From Microbacterium foliorum (GTDB lineage Bacteria > Actinomycetota > Actinomycetes > Actinomycetales > Microbacteriaceae): 64,000 nt of DNA. The stretch covers positions 3,554,787 to 3,618,786 of the forward strand of contig NZ_CP041040.1 of NCBI RefSeq assembly GCF_006385575.1, given 5' to 3'. The notes under the pieces are model-generated. The model ran no database searches. It was not told the origin of the DNA and saw only the letters and a list, made by a program, of their open reading frames with translations. A program made the position numbers and the translations under genes. Position 1 is the stretch's first letter. Each line of letters starts with the position of its first letter. Below, piece after piece: positions 17,224 to 26,180 of this stretch.

Positions 17224-17922
17224 ATGCGCGTCAACAAATGGGGGGTCGGCATCGTCCTGACCGCCACCGTACTGCTCACCGGGTGCACTGCGGGTGCCGA
17301 GGAGCCCGCCGAAGAAGAGCCCACCGCGGCCGCGGAGGAGACCACCGCGCCCGAGTCCGACTGCCCCGAGCTGACCGAAGGGGCGACCGTCGACGGCACC
17401 GCGCTCGGCGCGTGCATCACCGAGGCGATGACCGACACGGCCGGTTACCAGGCCAAGACGTCGATCCTGGGCATGGACACGACCGCCCGGTACAACCCCG
17501 CGACGGATGCCGTCGAGACGATCACGCCCATGGGATCGCTGATCCTGATCGGCGACGACGCCTGGGTCAAGACGCCGACGACTGACTGGCAGGTCGCCGA
17601 CCCGAACTCGAGCGACCCGATCGTGGCCGCGCTCAGCAGCGGTGCGGCGACGGCGGCGGGCACCGACCCGGCCACCGCCGCGGGCGCGCTGACCGGCGAG
17701 TTCACCGTCACCGGAACCGGCAGCCGCCTGGGGCAGGACGTCTACCTCGTGAGCGGTACGTCCGAGGCGCAGGGCGTGCCGGTCGACGTGGTGTTCGAGG
17801 TCACCGACGACTACGTGGTGCTGGCGACGACCGGCAGCACCGAGGCCGCCGGCCAGATGATCGAGACCTCGCTCGAGATCACCGAGTGGGACGTCGAGCA
17901 GGACATCGTCGCACCTCTCTGA
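17224..17922 (+). CDS. Lipoprotein, LppX/LprG-like
   Basis: This 232-residue exported lipoprotein has a signal peptide ending LLTGC with the lipid-carrying Cys at residue 21, then an acidic Glu/Ala/Thr linker and a beta-rich domain (TGSRLGQDVYLVSGTSEAQG, VDVVFEVTDDYVVLATTG). Alternating strands of this kind recall the LolA-like fold of LppX/LprG, but I base that on pattern only. The ATG at 17224 follows GAAGGGGGA. It is divergent from rpsF and followed by a hairpin. Confidence 0.75.
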   Translation: MRVNKWGVGIVLTATVLLTGCTAGAEEPAEEEPTAAAEETTAPESDCPELTEGATVDGTALGACITEAMTDTAGYQAKTSILGMDTTARYNPATDAVETITPMGSLILIGDDAWVKTPTTDWQVADPNSSDPIVAALSSGAATAAGTDPATAAGALTGEFTVTGTGSRLGQDVYLVSGTSEAQGVPVDVVFEVTDDYVVLATTGSTEAAGQMIETSLEITEWDVEQDIVAPL

Positions 17923-17936
17923 TCCACGAGCGGATG

Positions 17937-17968
17937 CTGCGGGCCGGGGCGATCGCCTCGGCCCGCAG
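17937..17968 (+). terminator. Hairpin after the lipoprotein gene
   Basis: CTGCGGGCCG and CGGCCCGCAG form a perfect 10-bp outer stem around a further self-complementary GGCGATCGCC-type core. It begins 15 bp after the stop. Confidence 0.65.
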
Positions 17969-18010
17969 TGCGTTCCCGGGTCTGCTGGCGCAGCATCCGT
18001 TCTGGTCATC

Positions 18011-18092
18011 TCGGTCGGGAGGAGAACTCCCCTTCGGGAGGAGATTCGGGCTCGAAGCCTCCTCCCCAGGCGCGGATCGCCTCCCGAGAAGC
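18011..18092 (+). repeat. 80-bp GGAGGAG repeat, copy 1 (forward)
   Basis: It contains CGGGAGGAGA twice and CCTCCTCCCCAGG, which can fold back on each other. An ungapped inverted copy lies at 18519-18600; I count about 65 of 82 matching bases. The pair flanks the small GyrA-like gene. Confidence 0.65.
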
Positions 18093-18140
18093 AGGGATCG
18101 AACGCATCAGCCCTGTTCAGCCGGCGCCGGCACTTGCCGG

Positions 18141-18419
18141 TCAGGCTGTGGCGTCCGCGATACGCCGATCGACCTCAGCGAGCTCGGCTCGGGTCTGCAC
18201 GAAGGACTCCGGGGTGAAGCGCCGCACCTGCATGTCGAGGATCGCCTGGGCCGCGTCGTCGCTCACATCGAAAGCCTCGGCCACCGCCGCCACCGCAGAC
18301 GCCACATCACCGGGGGTGTCTGCGCAGATCCGCAGCAGTTCTTCGGGCCGTTCGAGAGCGACGACGTATGCCGCGATGATCTCCCGGCGCTTTCGCAGAT
18401 TGCCAAGGTTCTCAGCCAT
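18141..18419 (-). CDS. Small protein resembling a DNA gyrase A segment
   Basis: This 92-residue protein is predicted to be all helical. AQAILDMQVRRFTPESFVQTRAELAEVD resembles the GyrA/ParC stretch that reads ILDMxLRRLT and leads into the long coiled coil, and RKRREIIAAYVVALE resembles the helix before it. It has no catalytic Tyr domain and cannot be a topoisomerase on its own. It might interfere with or regulate gyrase, or be a relic domain used for another purpose; function unknown. The ATG at 18419 is preferred over longer forms. It lies alone between two inverted repeats. Confidence 0.62.
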   Translation of the reverse strand: MAENLGNLRKRREIIAAYVVALERPEELLRICADTPGDVASAVAAVAEAFDVSDDAAQAILDMQVRRFTPESFVQTRAELAEVDRRIADATA

Positions 18420-18518
18420 GGGTGCCACTCTACGGCGCGGGTCTCCCCTGACTACGAAAGGGATCTCCCGCATCGGAGCACCGCCACGCAGCATCCGCTC
18501 AAGGCCTCCCTCGGGCCT

Positions 18519-18600
18519 CCCTCTCGGGCGGAGATCTGTGCCTGGGGAGGAGGGTCAGGCTCAGAATCTCCTCCCGAGGGGCAGATCTCCTCCCGAGCGA
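18519..18600 (-). repeat. 80-bp GGAGGAG repeat, copy 2 (inverted)
   Basis: This is the reverse-complement counterpart of 18011-18092, located between the small GyrA-like gene and the end of the ABC transporter operon. CGGGAGGAGA and the CCTCCTCCCCAGG core are conserved. Confidence 0.65.
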
Positions 18601-18618
18601 GGGAGCAGGCGACGCGTG

Positions 18619-19458
18619 TCAGTCGATGACGGGGGCGATCTCCGACCAGACGATGCGCTCGTTCGTCGAGGGGGCGACCGGAATGCGGCCGGCTCCGTCG
18701 GGCTCGGGGATCGCGGCGAGCAGCGCCTGCGTGTACGGATGCTGAGGCGCAGACCACACACGATCGGTGGCCCCCGCTTCGAGCACCCGGCCGGCGAACA
18801 TGACGAAGGTGCGGTCGGCGATGCGGCGCACCACGGCGAGGTCGTGCGAGATGAACAGCATGCCCGCACCGGACTCGGCGACCAGGTCACGCATGAGCCC
18901 CGCGACGCTGGTCTGGGTCGATGCATCCAGAGCCGAGATCGGCTCGTCGGCGACGAGCAGCGACGGCCGTGCGGCGAGCGCCCGCGCGATCGCGAGCCGC
19001 TGCTTCTGACCGCCCGAGAACTGATGCGGGAAGCGCGTCGCGACCTCGGTCGGCAGCCCTACACGCTCGAGCCACTCCGCGACGGTCGACCCTTCGGCGC
19101 CACGGGCGCGGGCGGTGGCGATGCCGTCGGCGATCTGGTCGCCCACACGGCGTCGGGGGTTGAGCGACGTCGAGGGATCCTGGAACACCATCTGGATGCC
19201 GGTGAGCGCGAGGTCGCGCCGACGGATGCCCAGCGGCTTGACGGGCGCATCTCGGAAGCGCACCTCTCCCCCGGCGAGCTTCTCGATGCCGACGACCGCG
19301 CGGGCCAGGCTCGACTTGCCACTGCCGGATTCGCCCACGAGCGCGACGGTCTCTCCGGGTGCGACGGTCAGCGAGACGCCGTCGACGGCGACGACGGGCG
19401 GGCTCCCGGGGTAGCGCACGACAACGCCCTGCGCGTCGAGGACGGCGACGTCAGTCAT
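18619..19458 (-). CDS. Peptide-type ABC importer ATPase, second subunit (OppF/DppF-like)
   Basis: This 279-residue cytoplasmic ATPase powers import together with the ATPase encoded just upstream. Walker A GESGSGKS (about residues 42-49), Q-loop VFQDPSTSLNPR, signature FSGGQKQRLAIARAL, Walker B LLVADEPISALD and H-loop ISHDLAVV are all intact. The start at 19458 overlaps the previous stop by eight bases; an earlier in-frame ATG lies at 19479. It is the last gene of a five-gene minus-strand operon (binding protein, two permeases, two ATPases). Confidence 0.92.
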   Translation of the reverse strand: MTDVAVLDAQGVVVRYPGSPPVVAVDGVSLTVAPGETVALVGESGSGKSSLARAVVGIEKLAGGEVRFRDAPVKPLGIRRRDLALTGIQMVFQDPSTSLNPRRRVGDQIADGIATARARGAEGSTVAEWLERVGLPTEVATRFPHQFSGGQKQRLAIARALAARPSLLVADEPISALDASTQTSVAGLMRDLVAESGAGMLFISHDLAVVRRIADRTFVMFAGRVLEAGATDRVWSAPQHPYTQALLAAIPEPDGAGRIPVAPSTNERIVWSEIAPVID

Positions 19459-20317
19459 CTGCGGCCTCCTCTTCGGCATCCTTCACGGCCGCATCCGACG
19501 TCACCGGATCGAGCAGAGCGGGATCCGCATCTGCGCTCTCGAGCTTCGACCCCGGCAGGGCCGCGAGCAGCGTGCGGGTGTACTCGTGCTGCGGGTCGCG
19601 GAACAGCGTCTCGCGGTCTGCCCGCTCGACGATCTGCCCGTTCTTCATCACGGCGACCTCGTCGGCGATCGCGCTCATGACGCCCAGGTCGTGCGTGACG
19701 AGCAGCACGGCGAGGTTGCGCTCGGTCGCGAGGTCGCGCAGCAGGCGCAGGATGCCGGCCTGCACGGTGACGTCGAGCGCGGTGGTCGGCTCATCGGCCA
19801 ACAGCACCTCGGGGTCGCACGCGAGAGCGCAGGCGATCGCGATGCGCTGCCGTTGACCGCCCGAGAACTGATGGGGGTAGCGCTTGAGCGCGGCATCCGG
19901 GTTGGGCACCTGCACGGTCTCGAGCAGCTCGATGGCCCTGGCCTTCGCGGCCTCGCCCCGCAGTCCGAGGTGCACGCGCATGTGATCGGTGAGCTGGCGG
20001 CCGATCGGCAGCTGCGGGTGCAGCGACGCCGAGGGATCCTGGAAGATCATCGCGATGCGCTTGCCCCGGATGCGGTTGAGAGCCCGGCGGCGCATGCCGA
20101 CCAGCTCCTCCCCCGCAAGCAGGATGGATCCGCCGGTGCGCGCCTGCCGCGGAAGCAGTCCGAGCACAGCGAGCGAAGTGAGCGTCTTGCCCGATCCGGA
20201 TTCCCCGGCGAGGCCGTGGATGCGACCGGCCTCGAGGTCGAGCGAGACGCCGTGCACGAGCGGACGACCGATCTCGATCGTCAGATCGCGGATGCTGAGA
20301 GCGGGTGCGCCGTTCAT
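19451..20317 (-). CDS. Peptide-type ABC importer ATPase, first subunit (OppD/DppD-like)
   Basis: This 288-residue ATPase has Walker A GESGSGKT (about residues 38-45), Q-loop IFQDPSASLHPQ, signature FSGGQRQRIAIACAL, Walker B LLADEPTTALD and H-loop VTHDLGV. An acidic, Ala-rich tail (DAEEEAADD) replaces the usual Cys-rich cluster-binding C-terminus of many OppD proteins. Its ATG overlaps the permease stop by ATGA. The frame is open further upstream through the permease gene, but that is a shadow. Confidence 0.92.
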   Translation of the reverse strand: MNGAPALSIRDLTIEIGRPLVHGVSLDLEAGRIHGLAGESGSGKTLTSLAVLGLLPRQARTGGSILLAGEELVGMRRRALNRIRGKRIAMIFQDPSASLHPQLPIGRQLTDHMRVHLGLRGEAAKARAIELLETVQVPNPDAALKRYPHQFSGGQRQRIAIACALACDPEVLLADEPTTALDVTVQAGILRLLRDLATERNLAVLLVTHDLGVMSAIADEVAVMKNGQIVERADRETLFRDPQHEYTRTLLAALPGSKLESADADPALLDPVTSDAAVKDAEEEAADD

Positions 20318-21225
20318 GCTGCCGCACCCTTCGCCGATGCCACGTGCTCGGCCTGCTTCTCGTGCGTGACCTCGGCCGTCGGGTCGAGGATGTCGCGCAT
20401 CGCGTCGCCCAGGAAGTTGAAGGCGAGCACCACGGTCAGGATCGCAAGACCCGGGAAGACCCCGAGCCACCACGCGTCGAAGTTCTGCATGGCCGCCGAG
20501 ATCATGGATCCCCACTCGGCCGTCGGCGGCTGGGCGCCGAGACCCAGAAAGGAGAGGCCGGAGAGCAGCAGGATCGCGGCACCGATGTCGAGCGTCGCGA
20601 GCACCAGCACGGGCCCGGCGATGTTCGGCAGGATGTCGATGAACAGCGTCCGCAGCGGCGAGTGGCCGAGCAGGCGACCCGCGATGACGTAGTTCTGCCC
20701 GCGGAGTCCGAGCACGATGCTGCGGGTGACTCGCGAGTACTGCGGCCACGAGACCACGATCGCCGCGATCACCGCGTTGAAGAGCGACGGCCCGAGCGAT
20801 GCCGCCACCACCATCGCGAGGATGACGGTCGGGAACGCCATGAACAGGTCGGTGATGCGCATGAGCGTCTCGTCGACCCATCCGCCGAAGTAGCCGGCGA
20901 CGGCACCGATCACGGTGCCGATGATCATCGCGGCGATCACGAGCATGAGCGCCAGCGGAAGGCTCACGGTCGCACCCGTCATCAGACGCGAGAAGATGTC
21001 GCGGCCGTTGCCGTCGGTGCCGAGCAGCGTGTCGATGCCCGGCGCCTGCAGACGTGGCAGCACCTGGGCGTTGGGGCCATACGGCACCCACCACTGGGCG
21101 GTGAAGGCGACGATGATCCATGCTCCGGCGATGACGGTGCCGATCACGCCGAGGGGTGTGCGCCAGGCACGCGGCCAGCGGAAGCGGAACCGCCAGGGGC
21201 CGGATGCCGAATCGATGCGGCTCAT
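20314..21225 (-). CDS. Peptide-type ABC importer permease (DppC-like)
   Basis: This 303-residue inner-membrane subunit has an N-terminal helix (residues about 24-45), the LLGTDGNGRDIFSRLMTGA element typical of DppC/OppC, five further helices, and the EAA-type loop around YVIAGRLLGHSPLRTLFIDILPN that docks on the ATPases. It overlaps both the upstream permease and the downstream ATPase by ATGA. Confidence 0.93.
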   Translation of the reverse strand: MSRIDSASGPWRFRFRWPRAWRTPLGVIGTVIAGAWIIVAFTAQWWVPYGPNAQVLPRLQAPGIDTLLGTDGNGRDIFSRLMTGATVSLPLALMLVIAAMIIGTVIGAVAGYFGGWVDETLMRITDLFMAFPTVILAMVVAASLGPSLFNAVIAAIVVSWPQYSRVTRSIVLGLRGQNYVIAGRLLGHSPLRTLFIDILPNIAGPVLVLATLDIGAAILLLSGLSFLGLGAQPPTAEWGSMISAAMQNFDAWWLGVFPGLAILTVVLAFNFLGDAMRDILDPTAEVTHEKQAEHVASAKGAAA

Positions 21226-22283
21226 GCGATCCTCACTCTCGGGTCGAGGACGCCGTAGAGCAGATCGACGACGAAGTTGATGAGGAGGTAGATGAATCCG
21301 ACGACGAGACCGACGCCCATGATGCCGGGCAGGTCGAGGTTCGCCGCCGAGTTGTAGGCATAGGTGCCCAGACCCGGCCACGCGAACACCGACTCGACGA
21401 GCACGGTGCCCGAGAGCAGCGAGCCGAAGGCGACGCCGACGACGGTGAGGATCGGCAGGGATGCGCCGCGGAGCACGTAGTCGAGGATGACGCGCATCGC
21501 GGGAAGACCCTTGGCGCGGGCCGCCCGCACGTAGTCGCTGCCGAGCACCTCGAGCACCGACGTGCGGATGAAGCGCGTGAGCAGACCGATGGTCACGAGA
21601 GACAGCACCATCACCGGCAGGGCCAGGTGCGCGAGGGCGTCGGCGAAACCGACCCCGTCTCCGTTGAGCAGGTAGTCGACCGTGTAGAGGCCTGTGATTC
21701 GGGGAGGCGGCGTGATCGACGGAGAGATTCGACCGGAGCCGGGCGCGATGCGCAGCTCGAGGAAGAACACGTAGAAGCTGACCAGTGCGAGCCAGAAGGT
21801 CGGCACGCTCAGTCCGATCAGCGTCACGATGCGGATGACCTGGTCGGTGACCAGACCGCGACGGTAGGCCGCGAGCGTTCCGAGCACGACGCTCACCGCG
21901 AGGCTGAGGATGATGGCGCCGATCGCGATCTCGATCGTCGCCGGCACCGCGGTGGCCAGGTCGCTGGTGACCGGTCGCCCGGTCACCAGCGATGTTCCGA
22001 GGTCTCCTCGAAGCAGATTCCCCATGTAGATGAAGTACTGCACGAAGAGCGGCTGGTCGAGGCCCTGGGCCTTGATGAACGCCGCACGCGTCTCGGGGTT
22101 CTGCGATGCTCCCTCACCCAGCGCCGCCGACACGGGGTCGCCGGGCACGAGGTTCGTCAGCGCGAAGGTCACGATCGTGACCCCCACGAGCAGGAGCAGC
22201 GAAGTGCCGATCCGGCGCAGCAGGTATCCGACGAGCGGCGACCTGCGACGCTGAGCCTGCCGTCGCACGGCCACCGTCGTCAT
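21222..22283 (-). CDS. Peptide-type ABC importer permease (DppB-like)
   Basis: This 353-residue permease has a first helix at LLRRIGTSLLLLVGVTIVTF followed by LVPGDPVSA, the DppB signature, then five helices and the cytoplasmic loop SDYVRAARAKGLPAMRVILDYVLRGAS with the EAA motif. It pairs with the DppC-like subunit. The gene starts 13 bp after the binding-protein gene. Confidence 0.93.
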   Translation of the reverse strand: MTTVAVRRQAQRRRSPLVGYLLRRIGTSLLLLVGVTIVTFALTNLVPGDPVSAALGEGASQNPETRAAFIKAQGLDQPLFVQYFIYMGNLLRGDLGTSLVTGRPVTSDLATAVPATIEIAIGAIILSLAVSVVLGTLAAYRRGLVTDQVIRIVTLIGLSVPTFWLALVSFYVFFLELRIAPGSGRISPSITPPPRITGLYTVDYLLNGDGVGFADALAHLALPVMVLSLVTIGLLTRFIRTSVLEVLGSDYVRAARAKGLPAMRVILDYVLRGASLPILTVVGVAFGSLLSGTVLVESVFAWPGLGTYAYNSAANLDLPGIMGVGLVVGFIYLLINFVVDLLYGVLDPRVRIA

Positions 22284-22296
22284 CAGTCAGCCCCGA

Positions 22297-23883
22297 TCAG
22301 CCGGCGGGCGTGATCTCGGCGATGTCCATCTCCCACACCGAGTTGTACACGGCGCCGGTGACGGCATCCGCCGTGGCGATGTTGCGGCCGGGGACGATCA
22401 GCGGCACGAAGGGCCCCTCGGCCTGCATCGCCTCGGCGAACGAGGTGAAGGCCTCGCTGCGCTGGGCCTCGTCGGTCGCGGCCGCAGCACCGGCTGCGAT
22501 GCCCGCGATCTCGGGGTTGGCCTCGGCGGCCCAGCCTGCGCGCAGACCGACCTTCAGACCCGGAGCGAACGGAAGGAAGTTCGCGGAGTCGGCGTAGTCA
22601 GGGCCCCAGAACCACAGGCCGAAGCCCTCGGTGCCGTTGACGTACGCGTCGAGCTCGGTGGCGAAGGGGGCCGGAGCGAGTTCGACGGCGATGCCGGCAT
22701 CCTCGAGCTGAGCCTGGACGCGCTCGGCGAGCGGGGTGAACTCCACGCCGCCGACCGGGTAGTCGTTCGGGAACTGCAGCTTCAGGGTCTGGCCCGTGTA
22801 GCCCGCCTCGGCGAGAGCGGCCTCGGCCTTGTCGAGGTCCTGCTCGATGCCGGTGTCGAGGGCGCCCTCGAATCCGGGCGGGATCACGCCGGTCGCCTGC
22901 ACGGCACCCGCACCTGCGAGCTCGAGCAGCGCGTCGTAGTCCAGTGCGTAGCGGATCGCCTCGGCGATCTTGACGTTCGCGAGCTCACCCGCGACGGCCT
23001 CGGACTGGTTGAGCAGCAGGAAGATCGTCTGGCCCGACGGCACCGACTCGACGTTCAGCCCGTCGCCGAGGCCGGAGACCTGGTCGCCGTTGAGGTCCAT
23101 CGCGACCATCGAGTCGCCGCCCTTGAGGTTGGCGAGCTGCGTCGCGCTCTCCGAGACGTTGCGCACGACCACACGGCCGTAGGCCGCCTCTTCGTCGCCG
23201 TCGTACTCGTCGCTCTTGGTCAGCACGACCTGCGACGAGAGGTCGAGCGTGTCGAGCACGAACGGACCGGAACCGGCGGACTCGCCGTCGAGGAAGCTCT
23301 GCGCGCTGTCGGAGCCGTCGATCGATCCGCCGTTCTCGATGACCACGTCGGCGTTGACGATGCCCAGCGCAGGGTTGGCGAGGATCGCGGGGAGCTGCAG
23401 CAGCGGCGTCTCGGAGGTGATCGAGATCGTCTTCTCGTCGACCTCGGTGATCGTCAGGCCGCCCAGGAGGAAGTTCGGCTTGGCGTCGGTCATGCCCTGG
23501 ATGCGCTGCAGGGTGAAGACGACGTCCTTCGCCTCGATCGGCGAGCCGTCGGAGAAGACGCGGTCGCCCTCGAGCGTGAAGGTGAACTCTGTCGCCTCGT
23601 CGTTCTGCTCCCACGACGCCAGGCCGGGCACGGGGGTCGAGACATCCGAGCCCTCGAAGTCGACGAGCGTCTCGTAGAGCGCCTTGGCGATCATGTTGCC
23701 GGTCGGGTCGTAGGTGTGGCCGGGGTCGGCGGTCTCGATCGAGAATGCGGTGTCGATGACCAGAGAGTCGGAACCGGAGGATTCTCCGCCGTTGTTCGCC
23801 GAGTTGCCACCGGAGCAACCAGCGAGAGCGAAGAGCGCGACAGCTCCGATCGCGATGACGGACGTGCTGCGACGTGACGACAT
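22297..23883 (-). CDS. Peptide-type ABC importer substrate-binding lipoprotein
   Basis: This 528-residue SBP_bac_5 protein captures the substrate outside the membrane. Signal peptide with lipobox LFALAGC (Cys 23), then family blocks: NMIAKALYETLV, TFTLEGDRVFSDGSPIEAKDVVFTLQ, KIAEAIRYALDYDALL. The substrate (peptide, nickel chelate, sugar or other) cannot be told from sequence. A good GGAGG site precedes the ATG. It heads the operon; a Lrp/AsnC-type regulator diverges 150 bp upstream and is a candidate controller, which would fit amino-acid or peptide uptake. Confidence 0.93.
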   Translation of the reverse strand: MSSRRSTSVIAIGAVALFALAGCSGGNSANNGGESSGSDSLVIDTAFSIETADPGHTYDPTGNMIAKALYETLVDFEGSDVSTPVPGLASWEQNDEATEFTFTLEGDRVFSDGSPIEAKDVVFTLQRIQGMTDAKPNFLLGGLTITEVDEKTISITSETPLLQLPAILANPALGIVNADVVIENGGSIDGSDSAQSFLDGESAGSGPFVLDTLDLSSQVVLTKSDEYDGDEEAAYGRVVVRNVSESATQLANLKGGDSMVAMDLNGDQVSGLGDGLNVESVPSGQTIFLLLNQSEAVAGELANVKIAEAIRYALDYDALLELAGAGAVQATGVIPPGFEGALDTGIEQDLDKAEAALAEAGYTGQTLKLQFPNDYPVGGVEFTPLAERVQAQLEDAGIAVELAPAPFATELDAYVNGTEGFGLWFWGPDYADSANFLPFAPGLKVGLRAGWAAEANPEIAGIAAGAAAATDEAQRSEAFTSFAEAMQAEGPFVPLIVPGRNIATADAVTGAVYNSVWEMDIAEITPAG

Positions 23884-24032
23884 ATGGGCCTCCAGGGGCG
23901 AGGAGTTTCATCGGGTTCGGTCGACGCCGGGTGGACGACCGGTGATCAGATTCGCATTGTATGGGACTATGTGTCCAGCAAGAATGCAGACGTCATCACA
24001 GTCTGTCCAAGACCCCGCCCATGAGGAGCATT

Positions 24033-24620
24033 GTGTCCACCAAGAGCGACGAAGCCGTGAAGCAATCTGGACGAAGTGCCGCCCCACTGGACGACATCGG
24101 ATACAGAATCCTCGAGACGCTGCGCGATAACGGTCGCATCTCGATCGCTGCGCTGGCCGAAACCGTGGGGATCTCCCGCGCGAACGCCTACACGCGCGTC
24201 GAGACGCTGATGCAGGACGGCGTCATCACCGGGTTCAGTGCCCGGGTCGACCAGTCCAAGGCGGGACTGTCTATCGGCGCGCTCGTCTTCGTCACCGTGC
24301 ACCCGCAGGCCTGGGCATCGTTCCGCGAGAGCGTGCTCGAAATGCCCGACGTCGAGTGGTGCGCCATCACCACGGGCGAGCACGACGCCATGCTGCTCAT
24401 CCGCGCCGTCGATGTGAGTGGCGTGCACGAGTTCACGACCGGCGTCATCGCACAGCTGCCCGAGGTGCGCACCGTCGTCAGCGTGGTCGTGCTCGACGAG
24501 GTGATCCGCCGTTCGTTCCTGCTGCCGAGCGACCTGCCGGAGCGCGACCTGGCGACTCCGCTGGGCATGACGCGATGGACGCCGGCGACGCCGGGTCGCG
24601 ACATGCTCCCGCCGCGCTGA
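24033..24620 (+). CDS. Lrp/AsnC-family transcriptional regulator
   Basis: This 195-residue DNA-binding protein has an N-terminal winged helix (LDDIGYRILETLRDNGRIS, IAALAETVGISRANAYTRVE, about residues 21-60) and a C-terminal RAM ligand domain (LSIGALVFVTVHPQA, VEWCAITTGEHDAMLLIRA). Such proteins sense amino acids or related ligands. The GTG at 24033 follows GAGGAG; an in-frame ATG at 24021 is a weaker alternative. Three TGTCCA words sit in its leader, some overlapping the start. Divergent placement suggests control of the ABC importer. Confidence 0.9.
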   Translation: MSTKSDEAVKQSGRSAAPLDDIGYRILETLRDNGRISIAALAETVGISRANAYTRVETLMQDGVITGFSARVDQSKAGLSIGALVFVTVHPQAWASFRESVLEMPDVEWCAITTGEHDAMLLIRAVDVSGVHEFTTGVIAQLPEVRTVVSVVVLDEVIRRSFLLPSDLPERDLATPLGMTRWTPATPGRDMLPPR

Positions 24621-24980
24621 TCAGGCTGCTGCGGCCTCTTCGCACACGCTGAGCTGCGGCAGTCCGTGCATCTCGTAGTGCTCGACGAGTCGGATGCGAC
24701 CGTCGTGCGTGAGTTCGAGCTGGCTCTCGCCGTCTCCGGTCACGACGGCGCCGTCTGAGACGAGCACGTGCACGAACGACACCCAGATGGTGTCGCCGGT
24801 GCGGGTGCCGACGAAGCGTCCGAAGGTGACGGTGTCACCGGAGTAGTCGCCCCAGATCGCGCCGTCCTTCTCCCGATAGACGAACTCGCTGGGCGATTCG
24901 GGGTCTACCGCCGAAGTGGTGGAGGAGACCATCCGGAACCGGCGGCCGTCGAGCGAGGGAATGGTTGCAGTCGAGCTCAC
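24621..24980 (-). CDS. Conserved small protein of unknown function
   Basis: This 119-residue protein is a regular run of beta strands (RRFRMVSS, GAIWGDYSGDTVTFGRFVGTR, TIWVSFVHVLV, SQLELTHDGRIRLVEHYEM). Related short proteins in Actinobacteria are often labelled N-acetylglutamate synthase in databases, but I see no acetyltransferase motif and would not use that name. It is convergent with the Lrp gene, stops adjoining. The GTG at 24980 is uncertain; an ATG lies 16 codons in. Confidence 0.7.
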   Translation of the reverse strand: MSSTATIPSLDGRRFRMVSSTTSAVDPESPSEFVYREKDGAIWGDYSGDTVTFGRFVGTRTGDTIWVSFVHVLVSDGAVVTGDGESQLELTHDGRIRLVEHYEMHGLPQLSVCEEAAAA

Positions 24981-25208
24981 CCTCCGATTATGGAGGGCAC
25001 TCTCGGGTGCGCTGAAGCCTCGTCGGCAAGCGTCTTCCCGGCCCGCTCGCCGGGCAGATCGGGCAAGACGAAACATGCCTGGCCCTCGACGCCCGCGGCG
25101 TTTCGTCTGACGCTGTTCGAGCTCGGCGGGCCTCACACTCCCCCGCATATTCCGCCGCCTCCGCCGCGCGAAGGGGTGATCCGATATCTCGCAGGTACCG
25201 TGGGTCGC

Positions 25209-26180
25209 ATGCATTGGATGTCTGACACCTCGGCCGGCGACTGGCTGCGCGAGCGCCTCGACGAGCCATGGAACGCGACGATGCACGCCGTCGTGCCGCA
25301 CGGCTTCCCGGCCTACGCGCGCATCCTGCATCCCGGCATCGTTCGCTCACTGCCCGACCGGCCGGTGCCGACCTACGACGAGTACGACGCGATGCCGGAG
25401 GCGGAGCGGCAGGCGCTGTTCGATCGGTTCATCGATGAGCCTGCGACCTGGGCCGAGACCGCATCCGCCTTCGGCACCACGCTGCATCCGCTGGCGCAGT
25501 GGCAGCGCATCGTCCGCACTCCGATGGACGGGGACTGGCGCACGCGGATCTCACCGGACGGGCGCGAGTTCAGTGCCCCCACGGAAGGCGAGCTGGCGCC
25601 CGAGATGCTCACATCCATCGCCTCGCATCTGATCGCTCACACCACGACTCCGGATGCCGGCTTCGCGGCGCTCTGGGAGGGCCGGGGCGGTCTGGTCGGC
25701 CATATGGGGCACGGCCCGTCCCGCGCCTTCTACACATTCAGTGATGACCCGAATCATCAGGCGATGCTCGATCGCAGCGTGAAGAATCCGTTCAACAACG
25801 CCTTCCGCAAGCGGACCTGGCAGGAGGGCATCCTGTCGCGCGAGATCTCGGAGGGCCCGCGCTTCCGCCTCCCCGACCGGGACCACGTGCTCTTCCGTGG
25901 AGCGATCGGCGCCTTCGCGAATCAGGACTGGGTGCTGGATGTCCCCTGGCGCGACCGCCCGGGCGAGGAGCACGGCTTCGCCCCGTCGGCGCAGACTCCG
26001 AGCATCCTGTGGCCCGACGACCACGCCTGGGTGATGGTGAGCGAGATCGATCACGACTCGACGATCGTGGCCGGGTCGACCGAGCTGGTCGCCGCGATCT
26101 GCGCCGACGAACGGCTCGAGGCATTCCTGATCCCCGAGAACGCCGACCTCACGTGGGATGCCGACGAGGTCAACCGATGA
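25209..26180 (+). CDS. Hypothetical protein (323 aa)
   Basis: No signal peptide or membrane segment is seen. It is rich in Trp, Pro and His, with blocks such as WNATMHAVVPHGFPAYARILHPG, GTTLHPLAQWQRIV, FRLPDRDHVLFRGAIGAFA and ILWPDDHAWVMVSEID, which look like a compact alpha/beta enzyme-like fold. I do not recognise the family. It overlaps the next gene by ATGA, so the two form an operon. The first ATG at 25209 is used; MSD at 25218 is possible. The 228 bp before it contain no gene. Confidence 0.7.
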   Translation: MHWMSDTSAGDWLRERLDEPWNATMHAVVPHGFPAYARILHPGIVRSLPDRPVPTYDEYDAMPEAERQALFDRFIDEPATWAETASAFGTTLHPLAQWQRIVRTPMDGDWRTRISPDGREFSAPTEGELAPEMLTSIASHLIAHTTTPDAGFAALWEGRGGLVGHMGHGPSRAFYTFSDDPNHQAMLDRSVKNPFNNAFRKRTWQEGILSREISEGPRFRLPDRDHVLFRGAIGAFANQDWVLDVPWRDRPGEEHGFAPSAQTPSILWPDDHAWVMVSEIDHDSTIVAGSTELVAAICADERLEAFLIPENADLTWDADEVNR

